Part shown: piece by piece, positions 1-9,595 of the stretch
How the letters are laid out: each line of letters opens with the position of its first letter
Numbering within the stretch: the stretch's first letter is position 1
DNA from: CAZBNB01 sp964493245
GTDB lineage: Bacteria > Pseudomonadota > Gammaproteobacteria > Legionellales > Legionellaceae
DNA length: 64,000 nucleotides
Assembly: GCA_964493245.1 (NCBI GenBank)
Contig: CAZBNB010000007.1
Span: forward strand, 1 to 64,000
Direction: 5' to 3'
Notes under the pieces: generated by a model
The model's database searches: none
What the model was told of the DNA's origin: nothing
The model's input: the letters and a program-made list of their open reading frames with translations, nothing else
Position numbers and translations under genes: made by a program

Positions 1-128
1 TTTTTATCTAAACAAATAACTTAGATCAACACCATACCACTTTGGAAAAATATCGTCTTTTTAGACTAACTCACGCCCAGTAAAATAACGTTACATCGAT
101 TTATCCTGTGACGATTTAGATGTTTTTA

Positions 129-177
129 CAGAACTTACGCAAAACAACGAAGAGATCGTTTTTTTGCGTAAGTCCTG
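129..177. repeat. R1 repeat, short internally deleted copy
   Basis: This is a 49-bp near-palindrome. The left end CAGAACTTACGCAAAACAAC pairs with the right end TTTTTGCGTAAGTCCTG, joined by GAAGAGATCG. It has the same ends as the ~123-bp copies at 21913, 36995 and 39045 but lacks their AT-rich middle. The rest of 1-367 shows no gene; there is a possible -10 box TATAAT at 327-332 ahead of the next gene. Confidence 0.75.
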
Positions 178-367
178 TTTTAGATGGATAAAAAATTAAG
201 ATAACATGAGTGAAACATGTAATAACAAAAATGAAACATTCAAAATGAGCCTCTTTTGAAACGCCTCTGACTAAGCTTACCGCAAGAAAAACGCTTAAAA
301 AATACGCAAAAATAACAGGAAATGACTATAATGATCTTATATAACCATTCGTGAGAAAGTGTTTATC

Positions 368-1036
368 ATGCCGACAAAACAGGAATATGAAGTCGTTATT
401 AAATCGGAGTTACTCAACTTAACGAATCAAATTGAAGAGTTAGAAAAATTAAACTCGCAATATCATGAAAAAATGATAAGGCTTAAAGCGGGTAATGCAC
501 CCAATGGCACGGGTCGTAGTCTTGAAATTTTAAAAGCAAAAATATCAGCGCTTGAAAAAAATAAAGCCAAAACACTAGAAGCATACAAAGCCAGTATTGA
601 GCAGTCCATCGATGACAACCAGCCAAATGCGAAGGAGCAGAGACGTTTAAAACTTGCAGAAGGAATGCTTGGATTAGCTAAAAAACAGTTAAGCTTTGCT
701 GATGCAAGTAGCAATGCCGCGACAAGAGCTCGGCATGGAAATATACATGACCCCATCAAAACAGATATATGGCAAAATTGCAAGCTGCGACAAATTGATG
801 CTGCGGAACAGGTGAAAGAAGCTGAAAAAGAGGTCTCTGCAGCTAAAAACGAGCTCAATCCACAACCGCATCAACAAAAAAGCACACAACCTCAGAATGC
901 TGTTTCACAAGCTATCCGCAACACTATTCAAAAAGATGCGCGCAGTCAAATGCAAACATTACGCAATCAAGATCCAGACAAACAAGTCAATGAATCAAAC
1001 GCGACAACACCATATTTGAAGCGCTCGAGTATGTAA
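368..1036 (+). CDS. Hypothetical coiled-coil protein, possible effector
   Basis: I do not recognise this 222-residue soluble protein. It is rich in Lys, Glu, Gln and Ala, with heptad-like helices over roughly residues 10-35, 45-75 and 130-155 that suggest coiled coil, and a polar Gln/Asn-rich tail from about 160. There is no signal peptide or membrane segment. I chose the ATG at 368, preceded by GAGAAA about 9 bases upstream, over the in-frame GTG at 359. It stands alone, convergent with the chemosensory operon. Helical, lineage-restricted proteins like this are common among Dot/Icm substrates and the window encodes Dot/Icm, but no effector domain is visible, so that role is a guess. Confidence 0.7.
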   Translation: MPTKQEYEVVIKSELLNLTNQIEELEKLNSQYHEKMIRLKAGNAPNGTGRSLEILKAKISALEKNKAKTLEAYKASIEQSIDDNQPNAKEQRRLKLAEGMLGLAKKQLSFADASSNAATRARHGNIHDPIKTDIWQNCKLRQIDAAEQVKEAEKEVSAAKNELNPQPHQQKSTQPQNAVSQAIRNTIQKDARSQMQTLRNQDPDKQVNESNATTPYLKRSSM

Positions 1037-1100
1037 TCTTGCAAAACACGGATGGGCATAAGTTAATCATACAGGGAGTGACGGTATTTAGGTGGTTAAT

Positions 1101-2042
1101 TTAGTAAGTGTTCATGATAATGCGATTACGCCCCCCGCTTTTTGCCTTATACATAGCATGATCGGCATCATCGATGAGCTTTTCTGCTCCCATTAACGGG
1201 TTACCTGGTTGCCAATGTGCAATACCACCACTACAAGTGATATTTTCTTTTATCATACTGTGAATAGCGGTTTTTTCCAGAAGGATACGCAGCCGTTCAG
1301 ATATGCTAAATGCATCTTGGTCTTTAATACGGGTTAAAATAATAATAAATTCCTCACCCCCGTAACGAAATAAATAATCACTGGGCCTGACTGTTGTTCT
1401 GGCTAACTCGGCAAAAGCAACCAAAACCTGATCACCCACAACATGGCCATACTCATCATTTATTTTTTTAAAATGATCGATGTCATACAAACAACAAAAC
1501 ACACTGTAATTGTCACGTTGCGCTACTTTAAGTTCATTCTCTAAATACTTCCATAAAAAGCGCCGATTATATAATCCAGTTAAGGTGTCGAGTAGGCTAT
1601 TTTTTTCAAACTTAGCTGCCATAGAAAGTAATGTATTACGCAAATGCACTTTGTCAGAGACGTCTTGAATAATAATCAGCGCCATGTTCTGCTGCGCATA
1701 AATAATTGGCAAAACCTCTACATTTTGTTGCATAAAACTCAAATCGGGATACGCTTGCTTATCCAATGAAATCGGGATGACATATTGGTTTAAAATAGAA
1801 GACAGTACTTGTGGGTAGCCATCTTGTATTGCATGCTCCAGCGCTGATTTAAATCGAAACTGAATATTATTGGGGTAAAATGAAAGCAATGACTCTCCCA
1901 CTGCTTTTGATTCAGTGATACCGGTATTGTTCACCATCCATTTATTCCATGCGTGGATCTGATGTTTGTCATCTACAATCACAAGACCTAACGGCAAAAC
2001 ATCAAAAATTTCTGCATAAATATTACTTTTATGTACATCCAT
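1101..2042 (-). CDS. PAS-GGDEF diguanylate cyclase
   Basis: Predicted to make cyclic-di-GMP from two GTP. An N-terminal PAS-like sensor (about residues 8-130) is followed by a GGDEF domain (about 150-310). The active-site loop reads GGEEF at 228-232, and an RPSD sequence at 219-222 fits the product-binding inhibitory I-site. There is no membrane segment. It is the last gene of the chemosensory operon, one base after the CheC-like gene, so it is the likely output enzyme. Unlike WspR of Pseudomonas, it has no attached receiver domain; the receiver is the separate gene at 2661. PAS ligand unknown. The domain call is secure; the coupling is inferred from position. Confidence 0.92.
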   Translation of the reverse strand: MDVHKSNIYAEIFDVLPLGLVIVDDKHQIHAWNKWMVNNTGITESKAVGESLLSFYPNNIQFRFKSALEHAIQDGYPQVLSSILNQYVIPISLDKQAYPDLSFMQQNVEVLPIIYAQQNMALIIIQDVSDKVHLRNTLLSMAAKFEKNSLLDTLTGLYNRRFLWKYLENELKVAQRDNYSVFCCLYDIDHFKKINDEYGHVVGDQVLVAFAELARTTVRPSDYLFRYGGEEFIIILTRIKDQDAFSISERLRILLEKTAIHSMIKENITCSGGIAHWQPGNPLMGAEKLIDDADHAMYKAKSGGRNRIIMNTY

Positions 2043-2043
2043 A

Positions 2044-2664
2044 TTATCTCTTCAGTAACTGATCAATACTTTCCAATAACGCCGTGCCTGATTCTTCTTT
2101 TAAAATCACAAACAAGTAGCCGGATAATTTATCATTAAATGTTTTAAGCTCTGTACTCAATACAAAAATATTTTTATCACGTGTAATCAGCGGCAGACAG
2201 ACTTTTTTCAACAAAGGCTTTATTTTATCCTCATAATATATCGGTTGACTTAACGTTAATGTTTTTGAAACCATGTGTGTAATCACACTTAAACACGACG
2301 TAATAATAATATTGCCAATTTCTAACATCGCTTCTTGCTCACAAGCGCGCACTTCTTCTTGTGTAAACTCTGGTGTATTCTCAATAAAACTCGTGATCAA
2401 TATATCAGCATGCTCGCGACGAAACATCAGCGCCGTTACCCCCTCTAAATCATTCGTGATAGTTTGGGAAGTAAAAGAATACACCTCGTCACTATGAAAC
2501 GTCTCTTCATGCTCTAATTCCGCCACACTTTTTAAAGAAATTTGTGGGATAGTGAGTTTGATTGGAGAATTTAATAAAATTGATAGTTGTTTGGCCGCTT
2601 TACTCATACCAATATTACCAATTTCAATTAAGGCATCACGCTGATCCGCAGTTAGAGACTTCAT
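2044..2664 (-). CDS. cheC: CheC-like phosphatase
   Basis: The CheC/CheX family dephosphorylates receiver domains such as CheY-P. The protein shows the CheC repeat signature twice: D-x3-E-x2-N with a downstream Pro near residues 10-40 (read as EIGNIGMSKAA), and a second copy around residue 112 (MLEIGN) whose first position is Glu rather than Asp/Ser. Its 206 residues match CheC length. It overlaps the upstream receiver gene by 4 bases (ATGA), suggesting coupled translation, and that receiver is its natural substrate. CheC is uncommon in gammaproteobacterial chemotaxis operons, which makes its presence notable. Confidence 0.85.
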   Translation of the reverse strand: MKSLTADQRDALIEIGNIGMSKAAKQLSILLNSPIKLTIPQISLKSVAELEHEETFHSDEVYSFTSQTITNDLEGVTALMFRREHADILITSFIENTPEFTQEEVRACEQEAMLEIGNIIITSCLSVITHMVSKTLTLSQPIYYEDKIKPLLKKVCLPLITRDKNIFVLSTELKTFNDKLSGYLFVILKEESGTALLESIDQLLKR

Positions 2665-3023
2665 GCCACTTTCTCCAACAAGGTTTGAATGCTTTCAAGA
2701 CTAATTGGTTTTTCTATAATATCAGAAAAACCCAACGCCGCTGCTTCATCAACAATATATTGCTGTGTATTTGCCGTCAACAAGACGTAATGCGTTTTTA
2801 CCCCGGCATCTTGCATATCTTTTGCAACTTCAAGACCGTTTTTTTCTGGCATATTATAATCCAGAACTATCATAAAAAATGACTGCTCAAGGGACATTTT
2901 AAATCCCTCTTGCCAATCATGTGCTTGAATAATGTCATACCCCGGCAAATCATTAAAACACATTTTGAATAGCAATCGCGCCGTCACGCTGTCATCAATA
3001 ATCAATATTTTTTTATTTGACAT
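2661..3023 (-). CDS. Stand-alone receiver domain, CheY-like
   Basis: A single response-regulator receiver domain of 120 residues with the acidic pair D10-D11, phospho-acceptor D55 in LDYNMPEKNG, Thr in LLTAN and the conserved Lys in EKPIS. It has no output domain, so it acts by protein binding. It lies between CheB and the CheC-like phosphatase in the operon, expected to be phosphorylated by the hybrid CheA and dephosphorylated by CheC. With no flagellar genes nearby, its target may be the neighbouring diguanylate cyclase rather than a motor; that is inference. Confidence 0.92.
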   Translation of the reverse strand: MSNKKILIIDDSVTARLLFKMCFNDLPGYDIIQAHDWQEGFKMSLEQSFFMIVLDYNMPEKNGLEVAKDMQDAGVKTHYVLLTANTQQYIVDEAAALGFSDIIEKPISLESIQTLLEKVA

Positions 3024-3024
3024 C

Positions 3025-4083
3025 TTATTTCATCCCTTTATCTATCAATTGTATTAAAAAGTGAGAAATTTGCTCTAAGTTAACCACATGTTGTACTGCT
3101 TCCAAAGTAACAGCCGCTGCTGGCATACCATAAACAATCGATGACGATTCGGATTGAGCAAATGTAATACAATGCGTTTTCCGCATTTTTAATAGGCCTT
3201 GAGCACCATCTTGTCCCATTCCTGTTAATAAACCACCAATAGCAGCGCCAGGATAAGACTGTGCAATCGATGTAAATAATTTATCAATAGAGGGCCGAAC
3301 ATGAGAAACAGGCGCCGAATCCTCTAAAATAGCAATGGGATCATTATGGTGTTTTATTATCGTTAAATGAACATTATCGGGGGCAAAATAGACATGTCCA
3401 GGAAGTAACGGTTGTTGATGTGTTGCTATCTGCACGGTAAGCGCTGTATTTTTTTGCAACCAAGTGACTAATCCAGATAAAAATCCAGCCGTAATGTGTT
3501 GTGTAATCACAATCGGCACAGCAAAACTGTCAGGCAATGCTGTCAAAATCGCATTTAAAGCCAACGGTCCACCTGTGGAAGCGCCTAAAGCAACCAATCG
3601 CGCCTTAGACGCAAATGTATGCTCTGGAAACCGTTTGTGTTTGGATAATTTTTTGTGTAACGGCCTACGTGTCACATGGACTTCTGAAAGACTCAGAATA
3701 GAATTAATAATATGACGCCTGACTGCTTCAAAGTGACCATTTTGGTAATCATGCGGTTTCTCAATCATCGACAAAGCGCCTGCTTCTAAAGCATGAAAAA
3801 TATAACTTTTTTTATCTGTATCCACATGGGCGCTAATCAAAATAATCGGTGTTGGACACTCATCCATAATGACTTTTGTTGCCTCAACACCATCCATATT
3901 GGGCATATAAACATCCATGGTAATCAAATCTGGCCTAAATTGCTTCGCCATTTGCACCGCTTCTATACCATCTTTAGCACAACCAATCACTTGGATCCCT
4001 GGCTCTGAATTTAAAATGGCTTGTAAAAATTTGGTAAAAACAACACTGTCATCGACAATCAGTACATTTAGAGTCTTTTTCAC
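3025..4083 (-). CDS. cheB: CheB receptor methylesterase
   Basis: Removes methyl groups from glutamyl methyl esters on the chemoreceptor, opposing CheR. The N-terminal receiver carries phospho-acceptor D57 (TMDVYMPNMDG). A linker leads to the methylesterase domain with its Ser-His-Asp triad visible in GASTGG (Ser at about 169), TQHI and GMGQDGAQG. The 352-residue length is normal. Its stop overlaps the end of the CheA reading frame's neighbour by 4 bases and it is followed one base later by the receiver gene. It corresponds to WspF in Wsp-like operons. Confidence 0.96.
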   Translation of the reverse strand: MKKTLNVLIVDDSVVFTKFLQAILNSEPGIQVIGCAKDGIEAVQMAKQFRPDLITMDVYMPNMDGVEATKVIMDECPTPIILISAHVDTDKKSYIFHALEAGALSMIEKPHDYQNGHFEAVRRHIINSILSLSEVHVTRRPLHKKLSKHKRFPEHTFASKARLVALGASTGGPLALNAILTALPDSFAVPIVITQHITAGFLSGLVTWLQKNTALTVQIATHQQPLLPGHVYFAPDNVHLTIIKHHNDPIAILEDSAPVSHVRPSIDKLFTSIAQSYPGAAIGGLLTGMGQDGAQGLLKMRKTHCITFAQSESSSIVYGMPAAAVTLEAVQHVVNLEQISHFLIQLIDKGMK

Positions 4084-6164
4084 AATAATGACTCCATAAT
4101 ATGAAGCAGACTCAACGTATCAAATTCATTTTTCACAACAAATGCATCCGCCCCAACATCCATTCCCTTTTTCTTATCTTCTTTAGAATCTAAGGAAGAA
4201 ACAATAATCACGGGAATATGATGGTATTGCTTATCGTCTTTAATCCGCTTCGTGAGCTCAAAGCCATCCATTTCTGGCATTAAAATATCCGTAATCACAC
4301 AGTCAAATGACTCTTGTTGCATCAAGTCCCAAGCTTTTTTACCATCAACCACACTGGCTGAATCAAACCCAGCGGTTATCACGGCATTCGAACACAATGT
4401 GCGCGATGTCAGTGAATCATCAACAACCAAAACCCTTTTTTTATGCGTTTGTTTTTTTTCTGGTACCAAAAAATGAATGGCAGATAAAGATGAGGTTGTA
4501 TTGGATAGCGCCATTTGCATCAATATTGCTGGATCTAAAACCAGGGCTAAATCGTTATCACTGGTCAGTGCAGTCCCAATATAATGCGCTATCTGCTGAT
4601 ATGGAAAAGGCAATGCTTTTACTAAATAATCATGTTCGTCAACAATACTATCAACTAAAAAAAGTAATTCATCTTGTTGAAAAGCAAGTAATAAACCGTA
4701 ATACGTTTTATCAAGGTGAATGAGCGTATCTGGTATGTGTAAGACTTGGCTCATTAATTTAACAGCAACTGGTTTATTTTGGATCATAAACACATATTGA
4801 TTATCAACTTGTTTTAATTGTGCTGGTTTAACTTCATAAAGCATCTTTAAAGAAACCGTCGGCAACATTAATTTTTGTTGATTAACTGTGAAAAAGACAC
4901 CTCGTGTCGTTGTTGCGGTCAATGGAATGATTAATGTAAAACAACATCCTTGATTCACCGTTGTATCGACAGAAACACACCCACCAATAGCCTGTATACT
5001 GTTTTTCACAACATCTAAACCAACGCCGCGTCCTGAAATTTCGGTGACTTCTTTTTGTGTTGAGAATCCAGAAGCAAAAATATAGTTTAAAATTTCGTCG
5101 TCCGTTAACGTTTTTAGCGTTTTATTAGTCAGCTGTTTTGACGAAATCAATTGTTTTTTAATGTGTTTAATATTAATACCGGCGCCATCATCAATCACTT
5201 CGATTTTAATTTTTGCCGCAACATGGCTAATACGTACGACTAATTTAGCAGGTGTAAGTTTCTGATTAGCCTGTCGCACCGCATCCGCTTCAATACCATG
5301 ATCAACCGCATTCCGAATCAAGTGATGTAACGGATCGGTAATGATATCCAAAATAGATTTGTCTAACTCTATTTCACCTCCTTCAAATTGTAGCTCAACC
5401 GACTTGTTCAAAGCATGTGATAAGTCACGAACATCACGGGACAAAGGTACCCATAACACAGAGATAGGAACCATACGCATGGCTTTCATTTCATCTTGTA
5501 ATGATTGTGTTGCCCGTATAAATTCCTCAACGAACTGCTCACTGTCAGCACTGATCTTAGCAAGATTTTTTGCCAATAAAGCCAACTGCAATCCATCTGG
5601 ATTGGCTTCTGTCAATTGTTGCATCACCTGCTTTACTTGTTTAGACCAATGATCCAGTTTTAACTGATAAGGAATGAACTCCGCAGCTTTTGCACTGGCA
5701 TGTTCTATACGTGCCAGTGGCACTTTTAAATATTGTTCAGGATGAATGGGATGGACAATACTTTTTTCTTGATAATGCTTATTCTGTAACGGTGCTAAAT
5801 AAGTCTTTATATCAACGTCTTCATGTTGACAATATGCGTTAAATGCCAATAAAAGATTATCAACGACCTCTAAGCAAGCAGATACTTCGTGCTTTTGTGG
5901 AAAATGCTTTTTTTGTCGCCAATCAGAAAACAAATCCTCTAATTTATGCGCCATTTCTGATACGGATTTGACAGAAGCGGATGCAGATGCACCTTTTATA
6001 TTATGAGAAAAACGGAATAACTCTTTGAGCGCATTTTCTAACTCGGCTTCGGTATGAACTTTTTCTAAGCTAAGCAGTGCTGATATCAACGATTGATGTA
6101 ATCCGTATAATTCTTCTTTAAATGTATCTAACAACAGTTGATACAACTTAGGATCCATTGCCAT
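4080..6164 (-). CDS. cheA: Hybrid CheA histidine kinase with C-terminal receiver
   Basis: Autophosphorylating kinase of the chemosensory array. Visible in order: an HPt domain with phospho-His H54 (FRFSHNIKGAS), a long linker, a CheA-type ATPase domain with N box HLIRNAVDHGIE, DDGAGI and a SGRGVGLDVV lid region, a CheW-like docking domain, and a C-terminal receiver with phospho-acceptor D626 (TDILMPEMDG). No separate P2 domain for CheY docking is evident. CheA fused to a receiver is the WspE/FrzE arrangement, typical of pathways that do not drive flagella. The start has AAGGA 8 bases upstream. The 694-residue length fits a hybrid CheA. Confidence 0.95.
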   Translation of the reverse strand: MAMDPKLYQLLLDTFKEELYGLHQSLISALLSLEKVHTEAELENALKELFRFSHNIKGASASASVKSVSEMAHKLEDLFSDWRQKKHFPQKHEVSACLEVVDNLLLAFNAYCQHEDVDIKTYLAPLQNKHYQEKSIVHPIHPEQYLKVPLARIEHASAKAAEFIPYQLKLDHWSKQVKQVMQQLTEANPDGLQLALLAKNLAKISADSEQFVEEFIRATQSLQDEMKAMRMVPISVLWVPLSRDVRDLSHALNKSVELQFEGGEIELDKSILDIITDPLHHLIRNAVDHGIEADAVRQANQKLTPAKLVVRISHVAAKIKIEVIDDGAGINIKHIKKQLISSKQLTNKTLKTLTDDEILNYIFASGFSTQKEVTEISGRGVGLDVVKNSIQAIGGCVSVDTTVNQGCCFTLIIPLTATTTRGVFFTVNQQKLMLPTVSLKMLYEVKPAQLKQVDNQYVFMIQNKPVAVKLMSQVLHIPDTLIHLDKTYYGLLLAFQQDELLFLVDSIVDEHDYLVKALPFPYQQIAHYIGTALTSDNDLALVLDPAILMQMALSNTTSSLSAIHFLVPEKKQTHKKRVLVVDDSLTSRTLCSNAVITAGFDSASVVDGKKAWDLMQQESFDCVITDILMPEMDGFELTKRIKDDKQYHHIPVIIVSSLDSKEDKKKGMDVGADAFVVKNEFDTLSLLHIMESLL

Positions 6165-6175
6165 GGCGTTGATCC

Positions 6176-7678
6176 TTATTCTTTGTAATGACTTGCCGTG
6201 TTATTTAACGATTCACACACTTTGCTTAAATTAACAATGGCTTCTTTGGTTTGCTCACTTGCCGATGTAAACACCGTGGTTACTTTATCCACTTCTTTCA
6301 TACTTAAATCAATTTGCTCCATGGCAACTGCTTCTTCACGAATGGAAGAAACAATTTGTAACGCGGCCATGGCATTGGACTCAATCACTTCGCCTAAGGC
6401 AAGAATAATATGCCCGGTTATTTTTACCTGTTCTGTGTTAAAATCAACGCTCTTCGTCCCTTCTTCTGTGACCATCACCGCATGTTCAGCTGTTTGACGA
6501 ATATCTTGTAGAATTTTTTGTACCAACTCGGTTGATAACTGTGATTTTTCAGCCAATTCTTTCACTTCACTGGCAACCACTGTAAATCCTTTACCAGACT
6601 CACCCGCTTTGGCAGCTTCAATAGAAGCATTTAACGCAAGCATTTTAGATTGACGGGCAATATCAGCAACCGTTTCGGTAATTTCACTGATTTGTTGTGT
6701 TTTATCATTTAAACTCAGAATGGTACTAGAAATTTGATTCATTTTTTCTTGTAAAACAGTCATAGAATCATTCATTTTTTCAATGGCTTGTTGCCCTTTT
6801 TCGCTTTCTACATTGGTTTTTTTCGCTGATTCACCTAAAAGCTTGGCTTTTTCTAACGTTTGCTTCGCGGTGGTTTTAATTTCTTCAATGGTAGTGCTAA
6901 TTTCACTAATGGAAGCCGCTTGCTCAGCTGCACTGGACGCATGTGACATGGCTGTTGATTTTAATTGATTAATACCCGTTGATACTGAATTACTGTCTAC
7001 TGCGATCTGCTTAATGATATCTTTAAGCGAATTAGCCATTTTTAAAATTTTTAATTCTTGATTTTTACGCTCAGTGATATCTGTTGCAACCTTCACCACT
7101 TTTAATGGTTTATGTTCTTGTCCCATAATGGGGGTATAGCATGCCTGTAACCAAATCGGCACACCATTTTTTCTAATGCGTTGATTTTCAGAAAAAATAT
7201 ATTTACCGCGATTTAATTTTTCCCAGAATTCACGGTATTCTGCACTGTCACGATAGCCCTCTTCAACCATGATATTGTGATGTCTGCCTTTTAATTCATG
7301 CAAGGGATAACCCACTACCTCCAAAAATTTATCATTCGCCGTAATAATTGTGCCATCCATGTTAAATTCAATAATCGCTTGAGAGCGATAAATCGCGTTC
7401 AAAGTTGATACCATTTCTTGAAAAATTTTTCCTTCCGCTTTTTCTTTGCGATATTGCCAAAAACCACTGATGGCTGTTAAAAAAAAGGCAAACGCAAATA
7501 ATCCCCATTGTATAAAAACCAAGTTATGTAATTGATATCGAATATCTTCAAATGTGTCATGAAACGACAGTATCACGGTGGGGAAAATGCTGATTAGAAA
7601 GAGAACCAGCAACACAACATGACTAAACAAATAATAGTTAATTCGATTAAAATGTATGCGCTCTTTGAAATCAATCAT
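6176..7678 (-). CDS. Methyl-accepting chemoreceptor with cytoplasmic PAS domain
   Basis: Chemoreceptor for the array. Two membrane segments (about residues 17-38 and 53-72) are separated by only some 14 residues, so there is essentially no periplasmic sensor domain. A PAS domain with PAC-like end (about 95-205, ending VATDITERK) follows, then a long signalling coiled coil whose hairpin tip lies at about 331-380 (KMLALNASIEAAKAGE). The stimulus is therefore probably cytoplasmic or redox/metabolic. This differs from WspA, which has a large periplasmic domain. No C-terminal CheR-tethering pentapeptide is evident. Its start overlaps the CheW stop. Confidence 0.95.
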   Translation of the reverse strand: MIDFKERIHFNRINYYLFSHVVLLVLFLISIFPTVILSFHDTFEDIRYQLHNLVFIQWGLFAFAFFLTAISGFWQYRKEKAEGKIFQEMVSTLNAIYRSQAIIEFNMDGTIITANDKFLEVVGYPLHELKGRHHNIMVEEGYRDSAEYREFWEKLNRGKYIFSENQRIRKNGVPIWLQACYTPIMGQEHKPLKVVKVATDITERKNQELKILKMANSLKDIIKQIAVDSNSVSTGINQLKSTAMSHASSAAEQAASISEISTTIEEIKTTAKQTLEKAKLLGESAKKTNVESEKGQQAIEKMNDSMTVLQEKMNQISSTILSLNDKTQQISEITETVADIARQSKMLALNASIEAAKAGESGKGFTVVASEVKELAEKSQLSTELVQKILQDIRQTAEHAVMVTEEGTKSVDFNTEQVKITGHIILALGEVIESNAMAALQIVSSIREEAVAMEQIDLSMKEVDKVTTVFTSASEQTKEAIVNLSKVCESLNNTASHYKE

Positions 7679-8217
7679 GTTGTACTCGCTGGTAGATTAT
7701 TATTTAATTGAACTGACTCCAATAAATTTAGTATAGCTAACATATCGATTAATGTGATGTCTCCTTGATAAATACCTTGTATCGGTCTTTTATCTGCGGC
7801 CATATTCTGAGATAAATGTGTTAAACCAATCGTTTTGTCATAAGCAATTTGTCCAATAATACGCCCAACTAAGAGTGCATAATGATGCGTTTTATTGGCA
7901 ATCAAAATAAAATTTGTCATATCAGCCTTTTTTTTGATATCAAATAGGCCATGAAGATCAATAACGGGCCAAACTTCCGAGTTATAATAAATTAGTCCTG
8001 CAAATAAAGACGGTAAACCAGGGATCGGTGTTATTTTCTGTTTTACAATAATTCTTTCGACATCTTGATGCAGCAGCGCATATTTCTGATTTTCTCCTAA
8101 ATGAAATATCAATAAACGTTCACTCACGGACGTATAAACCGCTAGTGGTTTAGCAAGCAATGCGGCACGTTCTTGCATTTTTTGATCTACATAAGATGGT
8201 TTATTAGGGTGATTCAT
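7675..8217 (-). CDS. cheW: CheW-like coupling protein (second copy)
   Basis: A CheW domain linking receptor to CheA. The frame is open further upstream, but the ATG at 8217 has AAGGAC just ahead and gives a normal 180-residue protein; the longer form would lie inside cheR. CheW features include the hydrophobic beta-strand repeats around VERIIVKQK, TPIPGLPSLFAGLIYYNSEVWPV and VIDLHGLFDI. It overlaps the end of cheR by 14 bases and the receptor start by 4. Two CheW proteins flanking a CheR-TPR is the WspB/WspC/WspD pattern. Confidence 0.9.
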   Translation of the reverse strand: MNHPNKPSYVDQKMQERAALLAKPLAVYTSVSERLLIFHLGENQKYALLHQDVERIIVKQKITPIPGLPSLFAGLIYYNSEVWPVIDLHGLFDIKKKADMTNFILIANKTHHYALLVGRIIGQIAYDKTIGLTHLSQNMAADKRPIQGIYQGDITLIDMLAILNLLESVQLNNNLPASTT

Positions 8218-9595
8218 GATGACCGTCCTTAGTCGTATGTAGAATAAGTTCTTTGATGGCTTGAATAAATTCCTCAAAACTGGCTGCAAAACATAATAAT
8301 GTTGAGTCTTTGTGGCGTGTTTTGGCACTATTTAATGCTTGATGTAAATATCGAAGCGCTTGTTTTCGCTCTTGGTGTTGTAAATAAATTAAACCCAAAT
8401 AATACGCCGCCTCCGGAAATCTAGGATCAAGATACAGTGCTTTTTGCAAATCAGTGATTGCTGCTGTGTGATTATTTTTATCCATGGATAGCATCGCGCG
8501 TAAGAAATAACTCACTGCGTCTAATGGATCATATTGTATGGCCTTGGCTAAATGCGCTTCACTTTCTATTAACTGCCCAACACCGATGAACGCTTCGGCA
8601 GCATAACGATATAATAATGCATGACCAGCTCGGGTATGACATTCTGTTTTAATGAGCATCAATGCTGGTTGAAATTGTCTTTTATCCAAATACGCTCGAA
8701 TTTTTAACATAACATCTTGTTTATCAGGCGTTTTTATTTTTTTTATAACAGAGACTTGTTTATGTGTAGGCTGTTTTATCACTACCGATGATGATTTCGG
8801 TGACTTCCTTAATACTTGAAGATCATGCTCAACATCGACCACAAAACGATTAGGATGATACGTCACAAAATCAGCTGGACCTAACAGCAAAATGCCATTA
8901 GGATTTAAGCAATCGTAAAACTTATCTAGAATGGCATTGATCACCACACGATCTAAATAAATAAACACATTTCTGCATACAATCAGATCACAGTTTTTGT
9001 ATTTTTGTTGATCAGACGCCAAATTATCATAGACAAATTGCACCTTATCTCGAATGCTGTCTTTTAACAGATAATGTTTTTCATGCCATTCAAAATACGA
9101 CGAGACCATCGTTTTAGTGAGGCCCCTTATACTGGCTGAAGAAAAACAACCTGAGCGAGCTTTATTTAGTGCAGAATGGCAAATATCTGTGCCTATCAAC
9201 TTTACATTAAAATGCGAGGCTTGATGCATTAATTGATCTAAACAAATCGCGATAGAATAGATTTCCTCTCCTCGCGCGCATCCAGCACTCCATATTTTGA
9301 TCGCTTTGTCATGCTCCAATTGCTTTTGCATCATCAAACCGGGCAATAACGTGGTTTTTAAATAATCAAATAAAAGGGTATCTCTAAAAAAATAGCTCTC
9401 TTGAATCGTGAATGTATCTAACGTGGCTTGTACAACGGTTTCTTCTCTATCAGACAGCGCTTGCCAATACTGTTGTTGATCCAAATGCAATCTGTCTAAT
9501 AATTTCGACAATTTGTATTCCAGATGAGGCTCTGGGACCATGAAGCCGTATTGCGTATGCATCCATGACTTAAGTTTTTTGGCGAATATGTTCAT
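8204..9595 (-). CDS. cheR: CheR methyltransferase with TPR tail
   Basis: Methylates receptor glutamates using S-adenosylmethionine. The CheR domain spans about residues 1-270, with the SAM-binding motif SAGCARGEE (about 103-111), GTDI acid loop, and CDLIVCRNVFIYLD. After a charged linker, three TPR-like helix pairs follow (about 325-435). CheR-TPR fusions are typical of alternative-function systems (WspC, FrzF), where the TPR part recruits other pathway proteins. It overlaps both neighbours (4 and 14 bases), indicating coupled translation. Confidence 0.95.
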   Translation of the reverse strand: MNIFAKKLKSWMHTQYGFMVPEPHLEYKLSKLLDRLHLDQQQYWQALSDREETVVQATLDTFTIQESYFFRDTLLFDYLKTTLLPGLMMQKQLEHDKAIKIWSAGCARGEEIYSIAICLDQLMHQASHFNVKLIGTDICHSALNKARSGCFSSASIRGLTKTMVSSYFEWHEKHYLLKDSIRDKVQFVYDNLASDQQKYKNCDLIVCRNVFIYLDRVVINAILDKFYDCLNPNGILLLGPADFVTYHPNRFVVDVEHDLQVLRKSPKSSSVVIKQPTHKQVSVIKKIKTPDKQDVMLKIRAYLDKRQFQPALMLIKTECHTRAGHALLYRYAAEAFIGVGQLIESEAHLAKAIQYDPLDAVSYFLRAMLSMDKNNHTAAITDLQKALYLDPRFPEAAYYLGLIYLQHQERKQALRYLHQALNSAKTRHKDSTLLCFAASFEEFIQAIKELILHTTKDGHHESP

